DNA of 64,000 nucleotides from Papilionanthe hookeriana x Papilionanthe teres. Taxonomy: Eukaryota; Streptophyta; Magnoliopsida; Asparagales; Orchidaceae. The translations under genes and the position numbers were made by a program. Shown in pieces: positions 1-12,400 of the stretch (position 1 is its first letter; each line of letters starts with the position of its first letter). The notes beneath the pieces were generated by a model. The model did not search any database and was not told where the DNA came from. It saw nothing but the letters and a program-made list of their open reading frames with translations. The stretch is from NCBI GenBank assembly GCA_022702705.1, contig CM040428.1, positions 103,930,022 to 103,994,021 on the forward strand. The letters run 5' to 3'.

Positions 1-3000
1 TCGTCTATGACTGGTGTGCACTCGTGATCGTCCACACTAAAACCCTAAGATCTCACTCGATTCTCAATGAATTTTTGTGTTCATATGCTCTATGGATTCT
101 CCTTGAAGAGACGAACACATCCATACGGTTTATAGGCTATGAAATTAACTTAAACAAAATGGAGAATCGGCTGGAAGCTCGGGAGGAAGAGTGAGTTCAT
201 ACCTTTGCTCGAAGAAGTGAAGCTTTGATGCGAGAGTTGTGTCACCTTCGATTGAGTCCGAGGCAAGCTCCGGATGAAGTCTGCGGCTGCGGGGAATTGT
301 CTAGGTATGAAAGTGACCAAGCCCGTTCACAAAGCTTGGAGGCTAGATGCGATGGCTGGCTCGGTGAGGGGGCTTTTGTTGGGGAACTTCTCCTCTTGGT
401 CAGGTGAAGGTGTAGGACCAATCAATTTGGAGATTGGCTCACTGTGGTGAAGTGTCCTATTTTTGGGTGGATTTTCAACTCGAAATTGAGCTTTGTTAAT
501 GGGGATTAGAGGCGAAGGAACACCGGGGATCAGCTGCTTGCAGGTTAGGAGAAGGTCTCGAAGCAATTTTGGCGAGTTTCCTTAAGGTACGGTTCATCTC
601 CTTGTTTGGCCGAGAGGTGGTGGTGTTTAAATAGGCATGGCTGGAGGGCTTCCCGGGGGCAATTGGAGGTCGGGATCGAGTCGCTCGGGGGAGGAGAAGA
701 AGAGCTGCGGTGTCCAATAGGGTTGGGACGGCTCGACGAGGAGAATTGAATTTTTTGGCTTACATGGAGCTCTCGGCCATGGTGTTTTCCGGCGGCCGTG
801 GTGGGCGGCCGGCCGAGCATGGGTCACCATCGACTTAATGGGGTCCGGGGTTGAATTTGGCGAAGTCGGTGGAGTTTGACATGTGTAAAGGAGTTGAATT
901 GAAATGGAATGGGGGGAAGGCTATTTTGGGCTTAGTTTGGTCAAAGGCATGGATTTGGGTTTGTTGCACCCTCCCATGACCTAGTTTTGGGCTTAGGGTA
1001 TCATTTGGGTCAGCTTAATTGGAGTGGTGAAGTCTCCATCCATGGTGAGGTGGCTAAGCATGATTTAGAATGTGACATGAATATGCTTAAAAGGGCCTAA
1101 TCAAAGCTTAGGAAAGGGTCCCCTCTTCTTGCCATTAATGGCTTGGCGAGGTGGAAATTGGCTTTGATGGCTTCCATGTGGCTTGTACATGGTTCAATGG
1201 CTCACATTTGGCTTGGAAAAAGTTTTGTCAATTTCATAAAAATGGATTTTAAGGATTTTGGATATTTTGGTGGAAATTTGGATGAAGCTTTATTTGGAAT
1301 GGTTTAATGAAGATTTTGAAACTTAGGGGTGATTTTGATTAAATGGATGATGTAGAGAAATGTCATGTGGGCTTTGGATTGAAAACTTGGGCTTTTGAAA
1401 TGGTCTTGGGTGGGCTTTTAAAGTGATTTAGGGAAGTGGTCTCTTGGATTTTAAAAAGGGCTTTTGGATGAAAAATTTGTGAAGGACCATGTCAAATAAA
1501 TGTTGCAATTGGTTTAGGGATGTTTCATGAATGGTTTCGAATCAATTTGGTGTGATTTGGAGAAGAATTGGGTTAAATTTGGGCTTTTTTAGTTAAAGGG
1601 GCCAAAGTGGGCCAAATTGGGCTAACTTGGGTTAAGGTTGGGCTAAAGTTGGATTTGATGTAAAATTAATGTTGAGAAATGTTCATGGGAGTGTCACAAA
1701 GAGTTTCCAGTTTTGGTTGGGCTCTAATTTTGGGATTTGGGCCCATTTGGGTTGGGTTTGGGCTTAGGACAATTTAAGGGATTTTGGTTTTGGGTTAGGT
1801 TTGAGTGGAGTTTAGGTTCAAAATTTAGGCAAATCAAGTTAGTATTTTGTTTATGGGGGTGTCAGGAAGGCTTTAGAAAAGATTTGGGGCCAATTGGGGT
1901 TGAATTGGGTTAGGTTTGAGCTAGGTTTAGGTTATGGGCCAAAATTGGGTCTTAGGCTTCAAATTGAAATTGAGCCCAAATGTCAATCAAATTGGACATG
2001 GATTTGGCTTAAAATGATATTGGAGATATTGAATTGAAGTTTAGAATTGAATTGGACCAAAATTGAGGTCAATTGAGGTGGTTTGGTTTGACATTTGGTT
2101 CACTTGGGTTAAAAATAAGCTAAATTGAGGGTTTTGGTAAAATTAGGGTAAATTGGCAAAATTGGCCCATGGTGTAGTTGAACAAAATGAAATTAGGAAT
2201 ATTTGGGCTTTTCTGTAGTTTTCTGGGAATTTTTCAAATTTTTGGAATTTTGGGCTAAGAAGGGCATTTTGGGTATTTTAGGGTACTGGGAGGTACTTTT
2301 GGAATTTTTTGTATTTTTGGCTATGGATGATCAATTTGAGTGGTGGGAAGTGTTTAGGATTGATTTTGAGGAATTTTGGGTAATTTAGGTGATTTTGCAA
2401 ATTTTGGGTAGTTCCAGGGCATTTGGTAGGTTTAATGGGTGTAGGGCCCCGGGGGTCAAAAATTGAAATTTTGGGAAAATGAAGATTGATCAAATTTGAG
2501 TAGGATGGAATCACTTTGGTTGAGCTATGAAGCCATATTAAGTTCATATGAGCCATGAGAGGACTCATCTGAGGCATTCACTATGTTGTTCCTAACCCTC
2601 TTAACCAGGGGCTTAGGGGTTAAGGACCATCCATATGAATTTCCTACATGAGTCAAGAAGTCAAGTTGGGTGAGAGTGTGGTTTTAGGACTTGGAATGTG
2701 TGTGAGAGTGTAGTGTATGTGCAAGTCAATCCTCACCAGGCAAGACCACCCAGGGTATTCCTAAGGCCAAAAAGTCCTATAGGGAACTCATCCTTTAAAC
2801 CTTCACATTTGATTTCAACCCTCTAGGTGATTAGGGGTCTACAATCAAGCTTGTGAGGTTTGCAGGGAGTTAAGAGGTGTTTGAATTTCTAGGTGGTGGG
2901 TTCCATTTCTAGTCCTCTAAGATTAGTCAAAGGAAAAGCCTAAGGCTTGATCTTAAGTACTAAGGAGAGAGAAGAGAAGAGACCTCATCAAAAATGAGGT

Positions 3001-3005
3001 CAACA
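1..3005 (-). mobile_element. Partial LTR of element E (Tat/Ogre-like, minus strand)
   Basis: Read on the minus strand, this begins tgttgacctcatttttgatg at 3005 and runs out of the window at base 1. It aligns by eye with the first ~3 kb of both LTRs of element B (14.3-17.3 kb and 34.3-37.3 kb). The next base, 3006, is inside the gag of plus-strand element A, so this is the outer edge of the 5' LTR of a minus-strand element lying mostly to the left and inserted in A. No gene was seen in it. The small open frames here are not conserved in frame among the sister LTRs. The first ~1.5 kb of the LTR (about 1500-3005) is strikingly G/T-rich on the plus strand, with many ttggg units. Confidence 0.85.
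626..633 (-). promoter_or_regulatory. Candidate TATA box in LTR of E
   Basis: The sense strand reads ctatttaaacaccaccacc. The same block occurs at the equivalent place in all five LTR copies of the window, in sense orientation and about 2.2 kb from the LTR start. Promoter function is inferred from conservation and TATA-likeness only. Confidence 0.45.
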
Positions 3006-4440
3006 ACAGACCATCCGGTCCTAGGTCTCCTACTGCAAGAAGGATGGTGTGGCAACCTATTATTGCTGAACCAATATTAACAAAATGCTCTGGAAAGAGA
3101 AGTCTCGTCAGAGAGCCCGAATCTGAGGAGAGTGCTACTGCTTTAAAAGAAAATCCTGAAAATAAAGTTCAACAGTCGTCGCCTAACAACCGCAAGAACG
3201 TTTGGAAAAGACCACTCATAAACTCTATAGGAAAGCAAAGAACTGACATCCAACAGTTGGCAAGGGAAAGAAGAGAAGAATTAGGAAATGAAGTGGATTC
3301 GTCAGAGTTCATGGATGAAGAATTTGTCGAGATCAATGTGGTTGAGATGCGAGACGCGAGCATCGTCAACCCTGCAAGGAGCTTCGTCAACTTCAAAGGG
3401 AGACGAACCAGAAGCAATGAGAGCACGTCTGCAGGAAAAGGATGACACGATCTCTCGAATGGAAAAGAAGATGGAGGAGATGGCGGTCGCCTTAGCCACA
3501 CTCCAGATTCAGCCTCGATCTCAGAAGGAAACACCTCTAGAGATCATTCACATTGCAGACGAAGGAAAAGAAGTTACATCTGTCAATGGAGATGAACAGT
3601 TGAAGAAGGATTCAGTGTAAAGCATGGTCCCCGAAAAGGATATTAAGAATATGGTGGAACAGTAGGTGCGAGAAGCCTTAGCCCAGTCTAAGAATGGAGC
3701 ATCTATTCAGATGGGTGGACCTTACCCCAAAGAATTAGATGTCGTCCAATACTCAAAGGGCTTCGTACCACCTCTGTTTAAGACTTTTGACGGTACGAGA
3801 AATCTCCGACAGCATGTCGCACATTTTCGTGCTGGTTGTTGCAATGCCGGTGGGAGCGACGATTTGTTATTCCGTCAGTTTGTTAGCAGCTTGTCAGGGA
3901 TCGCCTTCGATTGGTACGTATAGCTTCCGAATGGTTCGGTCAAGACCTTTTCAGAATTGGAAAACCTTTTCGTTAAGCGATTTGATGGAGCTCGACACCA
4001 CATCACTATCGGTGATCTAGTGGTGTAGCAACAGAAACCGAACGAAACCCTGGTGGATTACATACTTCGGTGAAGGAATTTAAGTATGAAGTGTCAACCA
4101 CAGCTTCAGGAACAGCATGCATTCGCTATCCTGTTGAAGAGAATTCATGGCCCAATAGCACTTCTCCTTAAAATATTCACAATTAAGACTTTCGAGAAGT
4201 TGCTTAGCACGGCCGAGAGCTTACAGGAGGAAGCAAACAACTAAGTTTTGTTGACAAAGCTGATAAACAGAAGCCAATGAAAGTGTTTGAGAAGAAATTA
4301 GGTATCATCGCGATAGTGGATAAAGGTAAACAACCGGTACAGATACAGCTAGAGCGGCTGCAACCAAGCTATCAACCACCGCAACAGACTTATCAACAAC
4401 CTCAATAGAGTTATCAGTAACCTCGACTAAGTTATCAATC
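3006..4440 (+). pseudogene. gag: gag of element A (N-terminal part missing): coiled coil and capsid
   Basis: Gag forms the virus-like particle. The first ~310 codons seen in D are missing because E interrupts the gene. Visible from left to right are a basic/polar segment starting MVWQPIIAEP at 3044, a heptad-like segment (LQEKDDTISRMEKKMEEM, about 3430-3485) likely to be a coiled coil, and the capsid domain with the motif FKTFDGTRN followed by a conserved LSGIAFDWY (3666-3923). At least one frameshift lies near 3300-3420, and stops occur at 3618, 3663 and 3921. The region after 3924 is recognisable only by nucleotide similarity to D (46440-46900). Confidence 0.85.
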
Positions 4441-5440
4441 ATGGCATCATGATCAACTGCCGCTTCGTCCACCGCATGCCCTGAAGGAACTTCTGAATAA
4501 GGAATACCCCTTCAAGACTGAAGAAGTGGCCAAGATGTTTCGCAGTTTGATTGAGACACCCGATTTCTAGTTGCCAGAGCCCAAGAGGCTAGAAGAAGTC
4601 AACAGGAAGGATCATCCGAACTATTTTCCCTACCATAGGATGCTCGGACACAAGATAGAGGACTGCTTCACCTTCAAGAATTGGCTCGAGGATAACCTCC
4701 AGAAAGGGAACATAACGATCCTGATGGAATACATGAAGGAGCCTCAAAAAGGAGGTACTGTCAATGTAATTTCAATGGACCCAATTGTTTCGATAGACTC
4801 GTACACGACCAACGATGGATGGAGTTCTATCTGGACGTAGTCTTCGAAGAAAATTTTGGATCACATCCAGAGCTCTTCGGTGCGCTCTTCAATTCAGAGA
4901 TCGAAACCTGCCAAACCGGCACTATCTCTTGTGATTGAAGAACAGCCCCAGAAGGAGGAGAATATCGTGGAAGAAGAGAGGACCGAGGCTCCAAAGGGTA
5001 GAGTAGGGGCTGCTTTTCCTAGGATGGTTGTTTCCGATTCGGGGGAGAAATTCGTCAGACCTCTGACTCTGTATGATTATTTACTCGCCCCGGCGAGATC
5101 TTATAATGATAAGAGTTTTGGTGTTGGCTATGTTTTGACTGTCTCTAACCATTATGTAATTAACGACAACCAAACTAATTCGAATATCAAATTCGAAACC
5201 ATTAACAATTCTCAAATCATACAAAACCTCGACTGCGATGAAGAAGGAGACGTTCACAAGAGTGGCTATCAAAGCTCAAGAAGCGACGAGTCCGTTTGTG
5301 AATTTCGAGGAGCTCCGATCGCGATAAAATTAGAGTGCGTCAGATTCTGAAATAACTTCAGAAGAGCTAGTCGTTCTGATTCAAGAGGAGACACTGATAA
5401 ATTCAGAAGAGATAACAGAAGTCAATCTAAGAAGTTAAAA
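4441..5440 (+). pseudogene. gag: gag C-terminus of A: zinc-knuckle segment and linker
   Basis: Residues around 4610-4690 read HPNYFPYHRMLGHKIEDCF. In B and D the first F is C, giving C-x2-H-x4-H-x4-C, the knuckle form usual in Tat-lineage gag; A has lost that Cys. A conserved linker of unknown role follows (4856-5350), containing FPRMVVSDSGEK and LTLYDYLLAP, also present in B and D. Stops at 4568 and 4838 and later frame changes break it. Confidence 0.8.
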
Positions 5441-6540
5441 AGTTTTACCCCCGAGAGTGGGACCAAAAGATAAAGGAAAGCAGGCGGTTGCTTAGGAAGA
5501 GCCAACCCCAGCAGAGGAATTGCCCATTCAGGAAGAAATTGAAGAACCTAGTAAAAAAGTGGACTATAACGTGCTAGCCCATCTTAGGAAGCTACCAGCC
5601 AAACTAAGCATCTACGACGCTCTAATCCTGTCAAAGAAGATGAGGGAAACTCCGATCAAGGCCTTACTTCATCCAGAAATTTGTTTAACTCAAATGGCCT
5701 GTAATTCCTTAGACGATGTTTGCTCATTGAAAGAACAGCGTGGTATTACCTTCACGAACAATGACTTACTACTTGGAATTGCTGATCACAATAGACCGTT
5801 GTACATCTCAGTCAGTATCGGAAAGTTCACGCTCTCTAGGGTGTTAGTTGATCCGGGAGCATCAATCAACATAATGAACTTTCAGACATTAGCATACTTG
5901 GAGATTGACGCCCGTGATCTCGAACCAGATATGATGTTCCTGAGAGGTTTCAATCAGAAAGGAGAACGAGCCCTTGGGTCGATAACACTATTAATGAAGA
6001 TTGGTGACTTAGCAAGGACAACTGCAAAGTTTCATATAATTGATTTTGAGACATCGTTTAACACTTTGCTGGGTCGGTCGTGGATCCATGAAAATCGGAA
6101 GGTACCGTCGTCTCTGCACCAGTGCATAAAGTATTATGAAGGAGGGGGAGAACAGTGTATCAAAGGTGACTTCCAACTGTTCTCCGTGCATGAAATAGGA
6201 ATCCACGAAGATGCAACCTACTACGCGCCTCCGAAAAAAACAATCTTTTCCAAAAATTTCATTCCAAATGAAGAAAAAAGAGTTCGAGATGACGAAGAGT
6301 CTGAAATTCTTGTTCCACAGTTACTCACCACTCCATTACGGCGAGATGGTGAAGGTTTCTCCAGAACTCGCACTCGAGGTCGAAGCCGGGACGAGGTCGA
6401 GGAAGAAACGGTGGAACAGATGATCAGAAGTAACCGGTCATCGATGTTAATTCGGAGAACAGTTCCAAGAAGAAACCAAGAAAGAAGTAATGAAAATAAA
6501 TATAAAGAAACCCCAGTTCAAGATCTCTCTCGAAGATGAA
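5441..6540 (+). pseudogene. pro: Aspartic protease of element A
   Basis: This is a retropepsin-like protease that would cleave the Gag-Pol precursor. The frame 5520-6539 (339 codons) is open. The active-site region reads VLVDPGASINIM with the Asp codon at 5850, so the usual D-T/S-G is D-P-G. A GRSWIHE block near 6070-6090 corresponds to the conserved end of plant gypsy proteases. B has the same DPG, and D has DPE. The Arg-rich tail (about 6350-6480) is a linker to RT. No intron between protease and RT, as in true Ogre elements, was needed to follow the coding similarity. Confidence 0.85.
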
Positions 6541-7374
6541 AAGAATGAAAAACACAAATCGATGTACGAGAAGATAAACCGCTGTGTAAATACTATGACC
6601 CTGACCCTGATCTATCCTAATAAGATCGAGGGTATGCTGGTCAAGGAAGTGCATGGTAGTGGTGCTAAACCGATCAAATTCTACCGTGGTGATTCTTCTT
6701 CCAAAATTGAGAATGATGTAAAATTTGAAGATGTTACTTCTTCCGAATTAATGGAATTGCCTTTTGAGTGGTACTCTCCCCGTGTTCAAAAATTGATACA
6801 ACATGGTGTCTTACCTAAATAGTGGTCGAAGGATCAATCTCAACACTTTGAAAAATTATGGAATAATGTCAGCCGACCACCCAGTTCAAAGCATGGTCTC
6901 AGGTTCAGCACGGTAGTGCCAGCTGATGATTTAGAATTTTTCTTAGTTGTCACTTGCGAGTCTAATGGCTGCTTTGAAGCTTCAGATGATCTCAAGGATC
7001 TGCTAATCGGAGACGCTCCACCAAAATTTGAGGAAGAAATTAAATCTACAATAGACGGGTTAATGGAAGTTAACTTAGGTACTAGCGAAGAGCCTAGGCC
7101 AACCTTTGTTAGCTCCTTACACAATAAAGAAGACTCTGAAAACATGATTAAGCTATTAATGGAATTCAAGGACTCTTTTGCTTGGAGTTATGATGAAATG
7201 CCAGGATTAGCTCCAGAGGTTGCGGTTCATAAGCTAGGAGTGGATCACGCTGCCGTTCCAGTCAGACAAGCTCGGAGAAGAATGCATCTAGAGATTGAAC
7301 AACAAGTAATAACTGAAGTTAAGAAGCTAATTGACGATAAATTTATCCGTGAAGAGCAATATTCAACTTGGTAA
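6490..7374 (+). pseudogene. pol: Linker and RT N-terminal part of element A
   Basis: Two frames cover this. 6490-6822 contains a conserved linker (SMYEKINRCVNTMTLT, ending FEWYSPRVQKLI) found in B and D. 6916-7374 contains the region ahead of the RT fingers, with DSFAWSYDEMPGL, a block that precedes RT in plant Ty3/gypsy elements, and the HKLGVDHAAVPVRQARRRM segment. The frame stops at 7372 (tag/taa replacing a Trp-Leu context), just before the RT catalytic core. Confidence 0.85.
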
Positions 7375-7811
7375 GCCAATGTGGTACTAGTCACAAAAAG
7401 AATGGTCAGATCAGGATCTGTGTGGATTTCAGAGATTTGAACAAAGCATGCCCAAAAGATGAATTTCCACTACCAATTCTAGAATTGATGTTCGACATCG
7501 CCTTGACACATGAATTCTTGTCTTTCATGGATGGATCATCAAGATACAACCAGATAAAGATGGCATCGAAAGATGAAAAGCTCACAGCCTTCAGAATGCC
7601 AATTGGAGTGTACTGCTACACAGTGATGCCTTTCGGATTAAAGAATGCAGGAGCAACATACCAAAGAGAAATGACGAGGATCTTTGATGATCTCAATCAC
7701 AACCAAGTTGAGTGCTATGTGGATGATGTGGTCATCAAGAGCAAACTGAACGAAGATCACATGCATGATTTGAGAACTGTTTTTGAGTGATTAAGACAAT
7801 TTAACCTTAAG
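7368..7811 (+). pseudogene. pol: Reverse transcriptase catalytic core of element A
   Basis: RT copies the element RNA into DNA. The blocks RICVDFRDLNKACPKDEFPLP, FMDGSSRYNQIKM, MPFGLKNAGATYQ and YVDD (codons 7716-7727) appear in the correct order and spacing for a Ty3/gypsy RT, and the catalytic aspartates are intact. The frame closes at 7788, where a stop replaces Arg of the DLR.VFE..RQ segment. The same protein continues in another frame from 7812. Confidence 0.93.
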
Positions 7812-8597
7812 ATGAATCCTTTAAAATGTGCCTTCGGCATCACCTCTGTGAAATTCTTAGGATTTGTTGTCCGACATCGCGGAATTGAAATTGATCCAGA
7901 GAAGATTAAAGCTTTCTTAGAAATGCCGCCTCCCAAAACCTTAAAACAACTACGATCCTTTCAAGGGAAGTTGGGATATCTTCGACGCTTTATTTTAAAT
8001 TTGTCAGGAAGGTGTCAGGCTTTTTCTGCTTTGGTTAAGAAGGATGCCAAGTTTACTTGGGACTCTAAATATCAACATGCCTTCGATGACATCAAACAAT
8101 ACCTAATGAAACCTCCTGTCTTAGCAGCCTCAGTCTCAGGTCGACCGTTAAAACTTTATACCGCGGCTTTAGACGACTCCCTTGGAGCCATGCTAGCCCA
8201 GGTCAATGACGAGGGTAAAGAAAATGCTCTCTACTACATAAGTTGTCATCTAATTCCAACGGCGGTAAAGTATCCTTTGATTGAGAAGCATTGTTTGGTC
8301 GGGATCTTCACCGCTCAAAAGCTCAGGCATTACATGCTTTCTCATAAGGTCAGCCTTATTTCAAAGTTTAATCTGTTGCAATATTTAATGACCCAACAGA
8401 TGCTTTACGAAAGACTTGCCAGGTGGTCGATGATATTATTGCAATTCGATATAACTTCCATTCCTCTTCGTGCAGTAAAGGGACAAGTTCTAGCAGATTT
8501 CCTCGCAGCACACCCTTTACCGGAAGAATCGTCTCTCAACAACGACTTGCCAGATGAGCAAATAATGAGCCTAGAAGACCCCGATGATCAACGTTAG
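7812..8597 (+). pseudogene. pol: RT thumb/connection and gypsy RNase H of element A
   Basis: This is an open stretch of 261 codons. It starts with the RT thumb block (NPLKCAFGITSVKFLGFVV), then KLGYLRRFI, then the RNase H fold (LYTAALDDSLGAMLAQ; EKHCLVGIFTAQKLRHYM). Where an intact gypsy RNase H has the third catalytic Asp (usual TD/SKTD-P), A, B and D all have Asn (FNLLQYLM in A), suggesting that this RNase H is catalytically dead. The block VKGQVLADFLAAHPLP closes it. Confidence 0.88.
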
Positions 8598-9135
8598 GAA
8601 CTGTACTTCGACGGGAGCATCCTCAGCACAGAAAGATAAAGAATTGTAAACGATAGTGCCCGGTAAGGCAGGAATTAGACTAATCTTTATAACACCAAAG
8701 TGAGGGATGCTAAGGTACTCCTACCATCTGACAGATCCATGTACAAACAATGAAGCAGAATACGAAGCCCTTATAATCAGATTGGAGTTAACCATTCAGA
8801 TGGAGATAACATATATCAACATCTACGGCGATTCACAGTTGATCATACAACAGGTCGCACGACAGTACAAAATTTTGAAACCAAGACTCGAGCAAAACTT
8901 TTAATTTGCAATGAAGTTGTTAAAGCAGATTCTGAATGTAATGATCTACCAGATTCCTAGAAGAGAAAATGTTGTTGCAGACGCACTAGCCTGCCTTGCA
9001 AAAGAGTTTGCCTGCTTACATGATGAGTCAGTTGAAATGTCGGTTCAGGGACGACAGGTCCTCTCACAGCTTGACATGGATGCAATACGCAAATCAGAAG
9101 GAAAAGCAGAAGAAACAGTTACAGTAGTGGCATAA
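8598..9135 (+). pseudogene. pol: Second (archaeal-type) RNase H of element A
   Basis: Landmarks are a decayed YFDG start at about 8603-8615, CTNNEAEYEALI (8740s-8775), INIYGDSQLIIQQVA (8818-8865) and RRENVVADALACLAKE (8955-9005). These match the four acidic positions of type I RNase H. An additional archaeal-like RNase H is an established hallmark of plant Tat-lineage elements. It presumably does the RNA removal that the degenerate first RNase H cannot. Stops at 8596, 8647, 8902 and elsewhere break it. Confidence 0.85.
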
Positions 9136-9551
9136 ACTACAGAGGATTGGCAGTAGCCACTAATAGACTACATGCAAACAGGAAACCTACCGAACGATAA
9201 GTCATTAGCCCATCAAATAAAGAAAAGAACTTTGTCATACGCATTAATAAACAATACGTTACACAAAAGGTCTTTTGACCAGATGTGGCTAAGGTGCCTG
9301 AATGGGTCTGAGGCTCGTGAAATTGTTAAAGAGGTACACTCAGGACTTTGTGGCGCTCATCAGTCGGGTCCGAAGAAGAAAATAAAAATTAAGAGACTAG
9401 GGTACTACTGGCACTCGATGATGACCGACTGCATGAAAGTTGCAAAGAGCTGTCACCAGTGCCAAGTGCACGGAGTGGTTCTATCAACCTCCAAATGTGC
9501 TACATCCGACAATCGCGTCGTGGCCGTTTGAATATTGGGGCACAGATATCG
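9136..9551 (+). pseudogene. pol: Integrase N-terminus of element A, cut by element D
   Basis: The zinc-binding HHCC domain is visible (EVHSGLCGAHQ ... CHQCQVHG, about 9330-9475). A 2-nt deletion near 9483 shifts the frame, after which the core continues as WPFEYWGTDIV, with the first catalytic Asp codon at 9545-9547. The similarity stops at 9551, where the 5' LTR of D begins. The second Asp, the Glu and the C-terminal domain should lie beyond 64005. Confidence 0.9.
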
Positions 9552-9927
9552 TGCTCAGTTTTGCTGAGGTCTGATCTCTCCTTAGTACTTAGGATCTAGC
9601 CATAGGTTTTCCCTTCGACTATCCTAGACGACTAGAAATGGGACCACCCACTTAGAAATTCAAACACTTCTTGACTCCCTTCAAACCCCACAATTTTGAC
9701 TGTAAACCCCAAGGTCACTTGGAGGGTTGAAATCAATATGTAGAGGTTGAAAGGATGAGTTTCCTATAGGATTCTTTGGCCTTAGAATCACCCTGGGTGG
9801 CCTGGTCTTGGTAAGGGCAAGCTTGCACACACCACACTCTCACACACATTCTAAACCCTAAAACCACACTCTCACCCAACTCACTTCATGGCTTAACCAA
9901 AATGGTCCCATTTTACTCACACCTAAT
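9552..9927 (+). mobile_element. Element D 5' LTR, first fragment
   Basis: This matches the first 511 bases of D's 3' LTR (56931-57441). It begins tgctcagttttgctgag where the 3' LTR has tgttgacctcattttttgtgag, and it lacks about 128 bases equivalent to 57270-57397. It ends at the ctaat duplicated by the insertion of B, and the LTR resumes at 37334. The motif tctaaaccctaaaacc at about 9854-9870 is telobox-like. Confidence 0.92.
9923..9927. repeat. Target-site duplication of element B, left copy
   Basis: ctaat directly precedes the terminal tg of B's LTR and is repeated at 37329-37333. Removing B and one copy restores cacctaattaatcttcatt, which matches the uninterrupted site in D's 3' LTR (57430-57450). 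Confidence 0.95.
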
Positions 9928-12084
9928 TGTCGGCATATTTTTAAGGTTGTGTGTTGTATATTGAAAAGGGGTCGCCAAACAGAAATTGTTGGCGAATTTT
10001 AAATTTTAAATTTAATTTATATAGTTTAAGAAAGAAACATTTGATTTTGAAAATAACTTTTAAGTTTGAAAATTTTAAGATATGAAATTAAACCGATCTC
10101 ACATCTCAAATAAGTTATATAAACGTGCACCGCACCACAAACCGTATATCTATCCCAAAGGATAGACACACTGCTTGATGATGCGGCTCGATTAAATAAA
10201 CTAGAAGATTTGTGACATCCGTTTGGTCTGCGAACCAACTTTATAAGCCGACAAGTTCCCCTGCTTAATATAAATGAATTAAGCAGGGTTTATATTACCT
10301 GGGTTCTTAAAGTTCCCTATAAAGGCGAGCCCCTATAGTTAATTACATCTCAAATGACAAGATTCATTCAAGAAAACTCTCGATAATGATCAGTGGTTTT
10401 GCTCTCAAGAATTTCAAAGTATAACGTTTTCAAAGGATTGAATTTTGGAGATTTTAATAGGGAATGGATCAAATTTGGAACAGTTATTTTCAGGAGTTCA
10501 AAGGAAGAGAAGTAGGAGAAGCTGGGGATCCAAGAAGAATCTTGGCAACTTCCCAAACTATCCTATTGTCTGACTTAGATTTGGGAATTTACTTAATGTT
10601 TCAATCCTGCCAATTTTAATTAGTTAGGACTTATATTTGTATGATATGATCACACAAATAGCCTTGAAGATGTGAGGGTTTATGTCGTACCGAACGACTA
10701 CCTCGGAGTCCTAAGACCGGTTAGGGATTAATTTGCATAACATGATTATGCAAATGCCTGAAGAAGAGTTAAGGATTTCTGTTGCACTAGGCAAACTACC
10801 TCGAAGTCCTATGGCTTGGTTATTTAATTCTAGGAATGTTTTGCTGAAGTAGATCCGACTTTTGCTGATGACGATGGCCGAGCTGCCCACCATACTCCGA
10901 GCTCCTTGTTGTTGCAGAGGTTTAGTTTTAGAAGTCATAAATCAGGAAATGAGAGAAGTGTTTTGGTTTAGAGCAAATCTTAAAATCTAAGTGTTTTTAA
11001 TATTTTAATTAAAACAGATCTTAAATTTATTTAAACAGAACCGATTAAGATCCCATGGTTCTGTCATCCCGACACCGTTATTTTCATTGAATTCACTTAG
11101 TCCAGATGAATTTGCTAAACTCAACTGAATGAGTTCCACACTTTCATTTAGACCGTGGTAAATCCCGTTAGCAACACGTGGGTTACATCATCCAAGGTAT
11201 TAGACGTTTTAATTTAGTTGTGATTGTAGTTTTGTTGTTCTGTTTGTGATTAAATTTTGAGTTATTTTATTTTTTGGAATGTTGTGGCGGTGAATTTTAT
11301 CTTGTAATGACTTTTAATTTAGTTTTGGTTTCAATTTAGGGACTATCTTAAAGGTTTTAGTTTTCATGCAACAGTTTTCTTTATCATGCAAGAAAAGTAA
11401 AGCGCAATGCATGTAAGTAAATTGCAATAAAGTAAATTGCAATAAAATAAAAGCGTACCTGGAGGGTCTTCCCGTCATCCCAAGCTACACTTAAAACACA
11501 TGTTAATGCATTTAAACATATTTTTGCAAGAAATACCTAGGTAAAAACTAAGGGAAAGGGTTTTGGTTATCTACCAAAATTCTAATATTATTGCTAGTCA
11601 TCTCCTATGACGTCTAGGTTGTTGTTTTTTTATTTAAGGATGATTTTCTTCATCAAAGAACAATTAAATTCAGTTGTTCTTCTAAAACAACCCGTCGTAT
11701 TGAGGAAGTGCTTGGGACGAGTCCTAAACATCTATTCAAAACTTCTGGGATTATTTTGAGTCCAAATGAATTTTTTATTGTACGGTTGAATTGATCATCC
11801 AAGGATTTGTATTTTTGTTTTGTTTCTTGCTCAGTGAACTAGGATGTTTGAATATCTGATGAATGAAGTGACATCTCACTTAATACTCTATTTAAGAGTT
11901 ATAACAATTAAAGCATTTAAGGGCAAGTTGGTTTATCGAGAATTTTAATCAAATTAATTAAAAGTTTGAGTTAATGGTTTAAAGTGTTATAATTTTAATT
12001 ATGAAGTTTTAATTAGTAATTTTAAGTTTGGAATAGTGTTCAAATTATTTTAGATTTAATTCTTAATGATTTCATTTAGGTTTG

Positions 12085-12400
12085 TTGTTAAATGATTTTA
12101 ATTTAATTTAATTTGATTTGATTTTAACTTAATTTAATTTTATTTAATTTTATTTAATTTTAATTTGATTTTAAATTTAATTTAATTTTAATTTTAATTT
12201 TAATTCAATTTTAATTTTGATTTAATTTAATTTTTATTTAATTTAATTTAATTTAGTTTAATTTAATTTTAATTTTAATTTAATTTAAATTTAATTTTAA
12301 TTTTAATTTTAATTTAATTGGATTTAATTCGATTTAAATTTTGATTTTAATTTAATTTGTCTTAATTTTAGTTTTAATTATTAATTTAGATAATTATTTT
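12085..12400. repeat. A/T pentamer tract in LTR (ttaat/tttaa units)
   Basis: This is low-complexity sequence built of taattt/tttaatt units with almost no G or C. The corresponding stretch of the 5' LTR (32330-32650) has the same composition but different unit numbers, as expected of slippage. Any scaffold-attachment role would be speculation. Confidence 0.8.

Larger units (their letters stand above)
3006..9551 (+). mobile_element. Element A: interrupted Tat/Ogre-like Ty3/gypsy retrotransposon
   Basis: This plus-strand gag-pol remnant has the order gag, protease, RT, RNase H, archaeal-type RNase H, integrase zinc finger. Its left end is cut inside gag where the LTR of E begins. Its right end is cut just after the first catalytic Asp of the integrase where the LTR of D begins. 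It carries many stops and frameshifts and is the host of both younger insertions, so it is the oldest element here. Its LTRs, primer site and any 3' gene are outside the window. Confidence 0.9.

Noticed and set aside
327..830. Several overlapping open frames in E's LTR as genes
   Set aside because: Not kept in frame in the equivalent places of B's LTRs, and no recognisable domain.
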